Shown one piece after another: positions 6,115 to 11,486 of a stretch of 11,486 nucleotides of DNA. Location of the stretch: positions 1 to 11,486 of the forward strand of contig JAAWLY010000066.1 in assembly GCA_022798155.1 (NCBI GenBank), in the 5' to 3' direction. The stretch's first letter is position 1, and every line of letters starts with the position of its first letter. A program made the position numbers and the translations under genes. This DNA comes from Lawsonibacter sp. GTDB taxonomy: Bacteria > Bacillota > Clostridia > Oscillospirales > Oscillospiraceae. Under the pieces are notes generated by a model. That model made no database searches. It had not been told where the DNA came from and was given only the letters and a program-made list of their open reading frames with translations.

Positions 6115-7599
6115 TTACTCCAGCAGGGACATCACCGCGTCCGCCATGTGTCCCTTCTCCACCACCTGGGTAAAGCGGACCCTCTTATTCCGCAGCCCGG
6201 CCAGAGGGGCGGGGGCGGGCTGGCCCGTCTTGGCGGTGAGCTGGTCCAGGGCGTCCAGGCCCTCGGCAATCTGGCTCTCCCCCAGGGCCTCCAGAACGCT
6301 TCCGCAGAACTTGAAGGGGCTGGCGGTGGAGGCCACGATGGCGGGGGTGTTGTCCCCGGTCTCGGAGCGGTACTGCTCCAGGGCGGAGAAGGCCACGGCG
6401 GTGTGGGTGTCGATGAGGTAGCCGTGTCTGTCGTACATCTCCCGGATCACCCGCTGGGTCTCCCTGTCGTCGCAGAAGTAGCCCTTGAAGCGCTTTTGCA
6501 GCTTGTCCTTCACCTTGCCGCTCACCTGGTAGCGGCCCACCTCGTTGAGCCGGGCCATGTAGTGGCGCACTTCGGCGGGGTCCTGGGTGAGGGAGTACAG
6601 CAGCCGCTCCAGGTTGGAGGAGATGAGGATATCCATGGAGGGGGACATGGTGTTGTAGAACTTCCGGTTCCGGTCGTAGACCCCCTCCCGGATAAAGTCG
6701 GTGAGCACGTTGTTGCTGTTGGAGGCGCAGATGAGCTGGTCGATGGGCAGGCCCATCTCCCGGGCGTAGTAGGCGGCCAGGATGTTGCCGAAGTTGCCGG
6801 TGGGCACGCAGACGTTCACGCTCTGGCCCGGCTCGATCTTCTCATCCCGGAGCAGGTCGCAGTAGGCGGAGATATAGTAGACGATTTGGGGCAGCACCCG
6901 GCCCCAGTTGATAGAGTTGGCGGAGGAGAAGAAGTACCCCTTCCGCTCCAGGTCCCGGCGGACCTTTTCGTTGGAGAACAGCTTCTTCACGCCGGTCTGG
7001 GCGTCGTCGAAGTTGCCCACCACGGCGGCAACCCCCACGTTGTTCCCCTCCTGGGTGACCATCTGCAGCTCCTGAACCTGAGACACCCCGTCCTTGGGGT
7101 AGAACACCAGGATCTTGGTGCGGGGCACGTTTTTAAAGCCCTCCAGGGCCCCCTTGCCCGTGTCACCGGAGGTGGCCACCAGGATGCACACCGTCTTTTC
7201 CTCCTCCGTCTTCACCAGGGAGGCGGTGAGCAGATGGGGCAGCATTTGCAGGGCCATGTCCTTAAAGGCGCAGGTGGGGCCGTGCCACAGCTCCAGGCAG
7301 TGGGTATTGCCGTCCACCGTGTGGACGGGGGCCACCGCCGGGGAGTCGAACTTTTCCGGGCCGTAGGCGGCGTTGGCAAAATCGGTCAGCTCCTTGATGG
7401 AGAACTCCTCCAAAAACATCTTCATGATGTAAACCGCCCGCTGCTGATAGGCCATGGCCTTTAAATCCTCCAGGGCCTTGCCGGGCAGCTTGGGGATGTA
7501 GAAGGGGGTGAGCAGGCCCCCGTCCTCGGCCAGCCCCCGGACGATGGCCTGGGAGGCGGTGTGCTGAAGCGAATTGTCGCGTGTGCTGATATACCGCAT
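6115..7599 (-). CDS. thrC: Threonine synthase
   Basis: This PLP enzyme converts O-phosphohomoserine to threonine and phosphate, the last step of threonine synthesis. At 494 residues it belongs to the long (E. coli or yeast-like) class, not the roughly 350-residue class of B. subtilis. The N-terminus MRYISTRDN and the early EDGGLLTP are typical. The PLP lysine is K113 in GPTCAFKDMALQMLP. The phosphate-handling motif ATSGDTGKGAL is at 142-152, SANSINWGR at 226-234 and PTGNFGN at 266-272. The start has AAGGAAGG upstream and a well-formed promoter. No other threonine genes (hom, thrB) are in the window; the downstream neighbour is a coupled metallophosphoesterase. No riboswitch or T-box is possible in the leader, which is only about 28 bases from the predicted start of transcription. 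Confidence 0.97.
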   Translation of the reverse strand: MRYISTRDNSLQHTASQAIVRGLAEDGGLLTPFYIPKLPGKALEDLKAMAYQQRAVYIMKMFLEEFSIKELTDFANAAYGPEKFDSPAVAPVHTVDGNTHCLELWHGPTCAFKDMALQMLPHLLTASLVKTEEEKTVCILVATSGDTGKGALEGFKNVPRTKILVFYPKDGVSQVQELQMVTQEGNNVGVAAVVGNFDDAQTGVKKLFSNEKVRRDLERKGYFFSSANSINWGRVLPQIVYYISAYCDLLRDEKIEPGQSVNVCVPTGNFGNILAAYYAREMGLPIDQLICASNSNNVLTDFIREGVYDRNRKFYNTMSPSMDILISSNLERLLYSLTQDPAEVRHYMARLNEVGRYQVSGKVKDKLQKRFKGYFCDDRETQRVIREMYDRHGYLIDTHTAVAFSALEQYRSETGDNTPAIVASTASPFKFCGSVLEALGESQIAEGLDALDQLTAKTGQPAPAPLAGLRNKRVRFTQVVEKGHMADAVMSLLE

Positions 7600-7634
7600 G
7601 GTTGATCCTTCCTTACTTTTTATTGATGGGTCCT

Positions 7635-7663
7635 ATTATGCCAGTTTTTTCAATAAAGGTCAA
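7635..7663 (-). promoter_or_regulatory. thrC promoter (TTGACC, 17 bp, extended -10 CATAAT)
   Basis: On the minus strand TTGACC (7658-7663) is separated by exactly 17 bp from CATAAT (7635-7640), which is preceded by TGG, an extended -10. Transcription would start near 7628, giving a leader of about 28 bases. This is the best sigma-A match in the window and makes thrC and the metallophosphoesterase a separate transcription unit from yraN. Confidence 0.75.
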
Positions 7664-7680
7664 GGTGTTTCTGCAAAAGG

Positions 7681-7754
7681 CCCCCTTCGCGAAGGGGACT
7701 GGGGGGAACGCCCCGGCTCCCTCCTTGTGGGGGAGTCTTTGGGGAATCCGCCCC
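7681..7754. repeat. Tandem pair of related GC-rich hairpin units downstream of yraN; the unit nearest thrC may terminate
   Basis: Read on the minus strand there are two units of the same design, a GGGGCG-TTCCCC half-palindrome followed by a C-rich hairpin. One covers 7754-7717 (stem CTCCC/GGGAG at 7717-7735) and the other 7714-7681 (perfect 16-base palindrome CCCCTTCGCGAAGGGG at 7682-7697). The second hairpin is followed on this strand by GGCCTTTTGC, so it may end the rbgA-rnhB-yraN transcript. The rest of the 169-bp gap holds the thrC promoter. The design resembles dispersed palindromic repeats; the family name is not known to me. Confidence 0.5.
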
Positions 7755-7768
7755 CACAGATTGGATGC

Positions 7769-8137
7769 TCAAAACACATTCTCCAGGTGGACAATCTGGG
7801 GGCGGGCGGTGCGCAGCCCCTGGGGGGCGTAAATTTCGATGACGTCGAAACGGGGCTGGAGGGCGGTGGGGTGCCCGCACAGATAGAGCTCCGCCGCGGT
7901 GCGCAGCTTCTCCTGCTTGCGCCGGTCCACGAAGGCGGCCGCCGTGCCGTAAGCCGCGCTTTTGCGCAGCTTCACCTCCACAAAACAGAAATAGGCCCCG
8001 TCCTCGGCGATCAGGTCGATCTCCCCGAAGCGGCAGTGCCAGTTGGCGGCCACAAGGGTAAACCCCTTGCCCCGCAGATACTCCGCCGCAAGGTCCTCCC
8101 CCCACCGGCCCAGCAGCCGGCTGTCCTGGCCGCTCAC
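7769..8137 (-). CDS. yraN: YraN/UPF0102 family endonuclease-fold protein
   Basis: A small protein (122 residues, typical for the family) with a restriction-endonuclease-like fold. The family pattern is complete: LGRWGEDLAAEYL near 9-21 with E14, GEIDLIA at 38-44 with D41, and FVEVKLR at 52-58 with E54 and K56, matching the D...ExK metal-binding core. A VDRRKQEKLR helix follows. The biochemical role is poorly known; the family is often placed with Holliday-junction resolvase-like nucleases. The start is GTG, whose last two bases overlap the rnhB TGA stop (GTGA, 4 bases shared), with GGAGGAGG just upstream. This overlap implies translational coupling to rnhB, a frequent neighbour of yraN in bacteria. 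Confidence 0.92.
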   Translation of the reverse strand: MSGQDSRLLGRWGEDLAAEYLRGKGFTLVAANWHCRFGEIDLIAEDGAYFCFVEVKLRKSAAYGTAAAFVDRRKQEKLRTAAELYLCGHPTALQPRFDVIEIYAPQGLRTARPQIVHLENVF

Positions 8138-8763
8138 CGGCCCTCCTCCGGGGGCAGGTCCGCCCCCTTCAAAAAGCTCCGGCGGTGGATGGGGCTGGGG
8201 CCGTACTGGGCCAGCAGGGCGTAGTGGAGCCTGGTGCCGTAGCCCTTGTGCTGGTCGAAGCGGTACTCCGGATATTTTGCCGCCATCTCCACCATGTACC
8301 GGTCCCGGCTCACCTTGGCCAGGATGGACGCCGCCGCGATGGAGGCCGACAGGCTGTCCCCCTTCACCAGGCAGCGGTGGGGGATCACAATGGCGGCGGT
8401 GCGGCCGTGGTCCCGGTTGCCGTCGATAAGGGCGAAGTCCGGCTTCTGCGCCAACCCGTCGATAGCCAGCTGCATGGCCTTGATCCGGGCGCTGAGGATG
8501 TCGGTTTTATCAATCTCCGCCGCGTCCACCCAGGCCACCGACCAGGCAACGGCCCGCTCCTGAATCACCGGAAAGAGCCCCTCCCGCTTCTTCTCCGTCA
8601 GCTTCTTGGAGTCGTCCAGGCCGGGGATGTCCTCTCCCAGGGGCAGGATCACCGCCGCCGCGTACACCGCTCCGGCCAGCGGCCCCGCTCCCGCCTCGTC
8701 ACAGCCGCAGACGGCGGTGTACCCCTCCGCCAGCGCCTCTTTTTCATATTGCCAGAGGTCCAT
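8134..8763 (-). CDS. rnhB: Ribonuclease HII
   Basis: RNase HII nicks 5' of ribonucleotides embedded in DNA and removes RNA from RNA-DNA hybrids. The protein has 209 residues, a normal length. Catalytic acids are D22 and E23 (CDEAGAGPLAG), D114 (ALIDGN) and D136 (KGDSLSASIAAASILAKVSRD). DDSKKL is at 50-55, and the conserved tyrosine that probes the ribonucleotide is probably Y175 in HKGYGT. The glycine-rich loop after the first acids reads GAG instead of the usual GRG, so the arginine is replaced by alanine. AAGGAG lies 8 bases before the ATG. It follows rbgA by 42 bp and overlaps yraN by 4 bases. Confidence 0.96.
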   Translation of the reverse strand: MDLWQYEKEALAEGYTAVCGCDEAGAGPLAGAVYAAAVILPLGEDIPGLDDSKKLTEKKREGLFPVIQERAVAWSVAWVDAAEIDKTDILSARIKAMQLAIDGLAQKPDFALIDGNRDHGRTAAIVIPHRCLVKGDSLSASIAAASILAKVSRDRYMVEMAAKYPEYRFDQHKGYGTRLHYALLAQYGPSPIHRRSFLKGADLPPEEGR

Positions 8764-8782
8764 GACAATCGCTCCTTTCGTC

Positions 8783-8811
8783 CCGCCCGCAGGCGGAAAA
8801 GGCCCCTACGG
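8783..8811. repeat. Short palindromic repeat fragment between rbgA and rnhB, supplying the rbgA stop
   Basis: CCGCC (8783-8787) and GGCGG (8792-8796) form a small hairpin around CGCA, followed by GGCCCCTACGG (8801-8811). Those 11 bases also occur at 1633-1643 in the larger composite repeat. On the minus strand the CTA within this block is the TAG stop of rbgA, so the repeat appears to define the end of that gene. Confidence 0.45.
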
Positions 8812-9675
8812 TACCTCCAAAGTAAACCGGCCCAGCTTGCTCCCCCGGTACTCGTCCAGGAGGACCCGGGCCATGCGCTCGGTGTCCAGCTCATTGCCGG
8901 AGACACGCATTCCCCGGCGTGCGGCACAGGCCTGGAGGAGACGGTAGCCCCAGGCCACGTCGTTTTCTCCCTCCTCCCGTTCAGGGACTGACGGGAGCTT
9001 GTAGGCCTCCAGCAGCGCCTGGGGGTAGCGCTCTCCCAGCAGAGCCATAAAGTGGCAGCCCAAGGTCTCTGCGTCCATAATCTCGTCCTTCACCGCCCCG
9101 GTAAAGGCCAGGTGCATTCCGGTAAGCTCGTCCTCAAACTTGGGCCAGAGGATGCCCGGGGTGTCCAGCAGGTCCAGCCCCTGGTCCACATGGACCCACT
9201 GCTTGCCCCGGGTGACGCCGGGGCGGTCCCCCGCCTTGGCGGACTTCTTTTTGGCCACCTTGTTGATAAAGGTGGACTTGCCCACGTTGGGCACCCCCAC
9301 CACCATGGCCCGCACCGGACGGCCTACTTGCCCCTTCTCCCGCCAGCGGGCAATCTGCTCCCGGAGCACCCCCTGGACGGTGGCGGAAAACTGGTTGATC
9401 CCCCGGCCCGTCCGGGCGTCGGTCTCCAGGACGGAGCAGCCCTGGCCCCGGAAACAGGCCCCCCAGGCTTTGTTTTGGGCGGGGTCGGCCTGGTCGGCCC
9501 GGTTCAGGACGATGAGCCGGGGCTTTCCCGCGCAGATGGCGTCGATGTCCGGGTTGCGGCTGGAGAGGGGAATGCGGGCGTCGATGATCTCCGCCACCAG
9601 GTCCACCAGCTTCAGGTCGGCCTCGATCTGCCGCCGGGTCTTGGTCATGTGGCCGGGGTACCATTGGATGTTCAT
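8806..9675 (-). CDS. rbgA: Ribosome biogenesis GTPase RbgA/YlqF
   Basis: RbgA is a circularly permuted GTPase needed for late 50S assembly (incorporation of L16 and neighbours in B. subtilis). The permuted order is visible: N-terminal MNIQWYPGHM with the catalytic H9, DARIPLSSRNP at 32-42, the G4 motif as NRAD at 58-61 (usual NKxD), the G5-like TDARTGRG, then G1 GVPNVGKST at 127-135, G2 around T155 in PGVTRG, and G3 DTPG at 171-174. A helical RNA-binding C-terminal domain of about 100 residues follows. At 289 residues it is full length. AGGAGG lies 5 bases before the ATG. It leads the rbgA-rnhB-yraN group and is divergent from the CofE-like gene. Its last residues and TAG stop coincide with a palindromic repeat. 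Confidence 0.96.
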   Translation of the reverse strand: MNIQWYPGHMTKTRRQIEADLKLVDLVAEIIDARIPLSSRNPDIDAICAGKPRLIVLNRADQADPAQNKAWGACFRGQGCSVLETDARTGRGINQFSATVQGVLREQIARWREKGQVGRPVRAMVVGVPNVGKSTFINKVAKKKSAKAGDRPGVTRGKQWVHVDQGLDLLDTPGILWPKFEDELTGMHLAFTGAVKDEIMDAETLGCHFMALLGERYPQALLEAYKLPSVPEREEGENDVAWGYRLLQACAARRGMRVSGNELDTERMARVLLDEYRGSKLGRFTLEVP

Positions 9676-9703
9676 AAAAACCTCCTAAAAATGTTCAGGG
9701 ATT

Positions 9704-9753
9704 GGTCAAACTTTTGTTGCCCGTTTGAGGGGGACACGTTGCCTGTTTGAGGG
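9704..9753. promoter_or_regulatory. Direct repeats (22-bp offset) in the divergent rbgA/CofE-like intergenic region
   Basis: GTTGCCCGTTTGAGGG (9716-9731) and GTTGCCTGTTTGAGGG (9738-9753) differ at one of 16 positions and are offset by 22 bp. An inverted TCAAAC (9706-9711) faces the first GTTTGA (9723-9728). The arrangement looks like an operator for a dimeric regulator controlling one or both divergent genes. A TTGCCT at 9740-9745 and TTAATC at 9764-9769, 18 bp apart, could be a weak plus-strand promoter; no convincing rbgA promoter is seen. The remainder of the gap (9754-9803) holds only the AAGGAGG site of the next gene. Confidence 0.5.
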
Positions 9754-9803
9754 CCGCCCGCCTTAATCTCTCTGTGTTCCCAGGAGAAAAGGAGGGCCAA
9801 ACC

Positions 9804-10502
9804 ATGGAATTTCACGCCAACCAGGGAAAAAATATCGTCATACAGGCCGGCGGCCGGGCTTACGCCCGCCACGCCGTTGCCACCCACTTTGTCCAGCCGG
9901 GGGAGAACTATCTGCACCTGATCGAGACCTATGTCAAGCCCATCTACCGCCCCGGCGACATCCTCTCCTCCAGCGAGAAGGTCGTCGCCCTGTGCCAGGG
10001 GCGGGTGGTCACCGAGGACCAGGTCAGGCCCGGGTTCTGGGCCAGCCTTCTCTCCCGGTTTGTCCGCCAGACCCCGGCGGGGCCCGGTATGGGGCTGCCG
10101 GTGAAAATGCAGTTTGCCATCAACCAGTGCGGGCTGGGCCGGGTGCTCTGGGCCGCCCTCCGGGCCGGCCTGGACAAGCTGCGGGGGGTGCGCGGCACCT
10201 TCTACCGCCTGCTGGGCGAGGAGGTGCGGGGGCTGGACGGCTTCTATGGGGAGGACATCCCCGAATATGCCCACATGGGCGTCCGGGTCCCCAGCGCGCC
10301 GGATCAGGTCTGCGACGAGATTTTTGAGAAAACCGGCGTGGTGATGATGATCGTGGACGCCAACGACCTGGGGGTGGAGCTGCTGGGCCGGTGCAGCCGG
10401 CTGAAGGACTGGAGTCCCAATCAGTTGTCCGCGCTGGTCGCGGACAACCCTGCCGGCCAGGGCCGGCAGCTCACCCCCTTCGTCCTCATCCGGCAGGTGT
10501 GA
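9804..10502 (+). CDS. CofE-like protein (coenzyme F420-0:L-glutamate ligase fold, PF01996-like), function unknown
   Basis: A soluble protein of 232 residues, close to archaeal CofE (about 250). Two regions fit that family: GDILSSSEKVVALCQGR around residue 51-67, matching the CofE pattern of an acidic residue, a Ser/Glu-Lys-Val-Val block and a Gly-Arg; and VDANDLGVELLG around 184-195. A GEDIPEYAHMGVRVP stretch precedes the second block. CofE adds gamma-linked glutamates to F420-0 using GTP, but no other F420 genes (cofC, cofD, fbiC) are here and these Clostridia are not known to make F420, so the substrate may differ. I chose ATG 9804 because AAGGAGG lies 8 bases upstream; an upstream in-frame TTG at 9747 has no such site and falls in the direct repeats. 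It stands on the strand opposite to its neighbours, with a TraX-family gene 97 bp downstream. Confidence 0.65.
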   Translation: MEFHANQGKNIVIQAGGRAYARHAVATHFVQPGENYLHLIETYVKPIYRPGDILSSSEKVVALCQGRVVTEDQVRPGFWASLLSRFVRQTPAGPGMGLPVKMQFAINQCGLGRVLWAALRAGLDKLRGVRGTFYRLLGEEVRGLDGFYGEDIPEYAHMGVRVPSAPDQVCDEIFEKTGVVMMIVDANDLGVELLGRCSRLKDWSPNQLSALVADNPAGQGRQLTPFVLIRQV

Positions 10503-10517
10503 GCCAAAAATTTCAGG

Positions 10518-10566
10518 TTTTTGTAAGAAATCTGGACTCTTTTTTGTAAGAAATATCTGCTATTCT
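10518..10566 (+). promoter_or_regulatory. Repeat-bearing promoter of the TraX-family gene
   Basis: TTTTTGTAAGAAAT occurs exactly at 10518-10531 and 10541-10554, offset by 23 bp; both copies continue to TCTG, the second with an extra AT. The second copy runs into TGC-TATTCT (10558-10566), an extended -10, with a T-rich poor -35 region 17 bp upstream. Transcription would start near 10573, leaving a leader of under 30 bases. No clear terminator follows the CofE-like gene, only a weak CAAAAA/TTTTTG pairing at 10505-10523. Confidence 0.5.
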
Positions 10567-10599
10567 CTCCCTGTCAATCTTACCAAGGAGGGAATTGCT

Positions 10600-11370
10600 T
10601 TGAGCTTTTTCACACTGAAAATCATCGCCCTGCTGTCCATGCTGTGGGACCACCTCACCTATGTGTGGCCCCTGACCATGACCCTGGAGCTGCTCTTCTT
10701 CCCCGACGCCGCCGAGACCGTCCCGGCGCTCCTGGTCCTCCAGCGGGTCACCGACTATCTGGGGCGCATCGCCGCCCCCATCTTCCTGTTCTCCATCGCC
10801 AACGGCTACCGGCACACCCGAAATTTCAAGCGGTACGCCCTGCGGCTGATGGTCTTCGCATGTCTGGCGGAGTATCCCTATTATCTCCTGTTCCACTTCC
10901 ACGGCAACATCATGTTCACCCTGCTGCTGGGCCTGCTCACCCTGCGGCTGATGGACTGGGGCAACGAAAAACGGGACAAGCTGGGGTACGCTCTGGCCGC
11001 CGGAGTGGTGATTGCCGCCCAGTGCCTGAGCCTGACTGAGGGCAACGGGGCCTACATCCTGTTCATTCTGGTCTTTTATTGGACGGAACAGTGGCCCGTC
11101 CGAAAAAAGACCCTGCTGTGGCTGCTCCTTATACCCTTGTCCCGGTACAAACTGGTCTGGATGTTCCTCTCTGAAGGGCTGTTTACCTATCGCTGGTTCC
11201 ATATGCTGTGCATCAACGCCCTGGGCCCCCTGCTGGGGGTGGCCTTTACCTTTTTCTACAACGGAAGGAAGGGCTCCGCCTTCCCGGGGGACAAGTACCT
11301 GTGGTACGTCTTTTACCCCGCCCACCTGCTGATTTTAGGCTTGGTGCAGAAGGCAATATTGGGAATGTAG
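10600..11370 (+). CDS. TraX-family integral membrane protein (putative acetyltransferase)
   Basis: A 256-residue polytopic membrane protein with about eight hydrophobic segments and no separate signal peptide. Family marks of TraX (PF05857) are present: LKIIALLSMLWDH at 6-18 with D17 and H18, GRIAAPIFLFSIANGYRHTRNFKRYA in the second block, NIMFTLLLGLLTL, and a C-terminal YVFYPAHLLILG. In F plasmids TraX N-acetylates pilin; chromosomal Bacillota homologues lie outside conjugation operons and their substrate is unknown, though the fold is related to membrane acyltransferases. The start is TTG, chosen because AAGGAGGG lies 8 bases upstream and the translated N-terminus fits the family start. No tra, relaxase or pilin genes are nearby. 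It has its own promoter with repeats and ends in a strong terminator shared with convergent rplS. Confidence 0.88.
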   Translation: MSFFTLKIIALLSMLWDHLTYVWPLTMTLELLFFPDAAETVPALLVLQRVTDYLGRIAAPIFLFSIANGYRHTRNFKRYALRLMVFACLAEYPYYLLFHFHGNIMFTLLLGLLTLRLMDWGNEKRDKLGYALAAGVVIAAQCLSLTEGNGAYILFILVFYWTEQWPVRKKTLLWLLLIPLSRYKLVWMFLSEGLFTYRWFHMLCINALGPLLGVAFTFFYNGRKGSAFPGDKYLWYVFYPAHLLILGLVQKAILGM

Positions 11371-11371
11371 C

Positions 11372-11402
11372 AAAAAAGGAGCGGCAAAGCCGCTCCTTTT
11401 TT
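11372..11402. terminator. Bidirectional rho-independent terminator between TraX-family gene and rplS
   Basis: An A6 run, stem GGAGCGGC (11378-11385), AAA loop, stem GCCGCTCC (11389-11396) and a T6 run are perfectly symmetric. It lies 1 base after the plus-strand TAG stop and 2 bases from the minus-strand rplS stop, so it can end both convergent transcripts. Confidence 0.95.
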
Positions 11403-11404
11403 GA

Positions 11405-11486
11405 TTACAGCGCTTCCTTGACCTTGGCGGCCTTGCCCACGCGGTCGCGCAGGTAGTACAGCTTGGCGCGGCGCACCTTGCCCTTG
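11405..11486 (-). CDS. rplS: 50S ribosomal protein L19, C-terminal end only
   Basis: The last 26 codons and TAA stop of rplS, the rest lying beyond the right edge. The visible residues include VRRAKLYYLRDRVGKAAKV, the highly conserved basic end of bacterial L19, which sits at the 30S-50S interface. In many Bacillota rplS is followed directly, or after a signal peptidase gene, by rbgA. Here rplS is instead terminated at once, and two plus-strand genes separate it from rbgA. Confidence 0.95.
   Translation of the reverse strand, partial: KGKVRRAKLYYLRDRVGKAAKVKEAL

Noticed and set aside
5350..7464. A 704-codon plus-strand open frame opposite thrC and the metallophosphoesterase
   Set aside because: It has low-complexity Gly/Val/Leu/His-rich translation, lacks a ribosome binding site and is the expected by-product of GC-rich codon use in the two well-supported minus-strand genes.
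7600..7768. Possible T-box or threonine-responsive leader before thrC
   Set aside because: The well-formed promoter at 7635-7663 leaves only about 28 bases of leader, too short for either, and no T-box sequence or threonine-rich leader peptide is seen.
9704..9710. A single GGTCAAA heptad resembling half of a CtsR operator
   Set aside because: CtsR sites need a tandem second heptad 3 bases away, which is absent, and the site is not near a clp gene.
9747..9803. Upstream TTG extension of the CofE-like protein by 19 residues
   Set aside because: No ribosome binding site in front of it, and it would place the start inside the direct repeats; ATG 9804 has AAGGAGG at good spacing.
10513..11325. 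A 270-codon minus-strand open frame opposite the TraX-family gene
   Set aside because: Gln/Gly/His-rich translation typical of an antisense frame; the plus-strand frame has clear family motifs and a ribosome binding site.

Overview
The window is high-GC DNA from what looks like a low-motility-type gut Bacillota (class Clostridia, probably Oscillospiraceae, near Flavonifractor, Pseudoflavonifractor or Intestinimonas). I infer this from the gene order, the strong AGGAGG-type ribosome binding sites, the TTG and GTG starts, and short palindromic intergenic repeats of a kind I associate with these genomes. No species is claimed. There is no CRISPR array, rRNA, tRNA or insertion sequence.

Nearly everything is on the minus strand and is read here from high to low coordinates. 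From the right: the 3' end of rplS (11405-11486); the ribosome assembly and nucleic-acid block rbgA (ylqF), rnhB, yraN (9675-7769); threonine synthase thrC closely coupled to a small metallophosphoesterase (7599-5422); and the protein quality-control block tig, clpP, clpX, lon (5184-1), with lon cut by the left edge. These blocks have recognisable promoters in front of thrC, tig and probably clpP. clpP and clpX are 19 bp apart and likely cotranscribed, and no promoter is visible in front of lon.

Two plus-strand genes interrupt this order between rbgA and rplS (9804-11370): a CofE-like (coenzyme F420-0:glutamate ligase fold) protein and a TraX-family membrane protein. Each is preceded by a pair of direct repeats offset by 22 or 23 bp, about two helical turns. 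The pair ends in a perfect bidirectional terminator that also serves rplS. Since rplS and rbgA are normally close neighbours in Bacillota, this looks like an insertion or rearrangement. It is the least ordinary part of the window.

Functionally the window is mostly housekeeping. Trigger factor folds nascent chains, ClpXP and Lon degrade failed or regulatory proteins, RbgA and L19 belong to the large ribosomal subunit, RNase HII removes ribonucleotides from DNA, and ThrC makes threonine. I do not see a clear new defence or biosynthetic system. The points most worth a second look are the CofE-like/TraX island with its repeat-bearing promoters, phased A-tracts upstream of the tig promoter, the altered GRG motif of RNase HII, and two kinds of GC-rich palindromic repeat.
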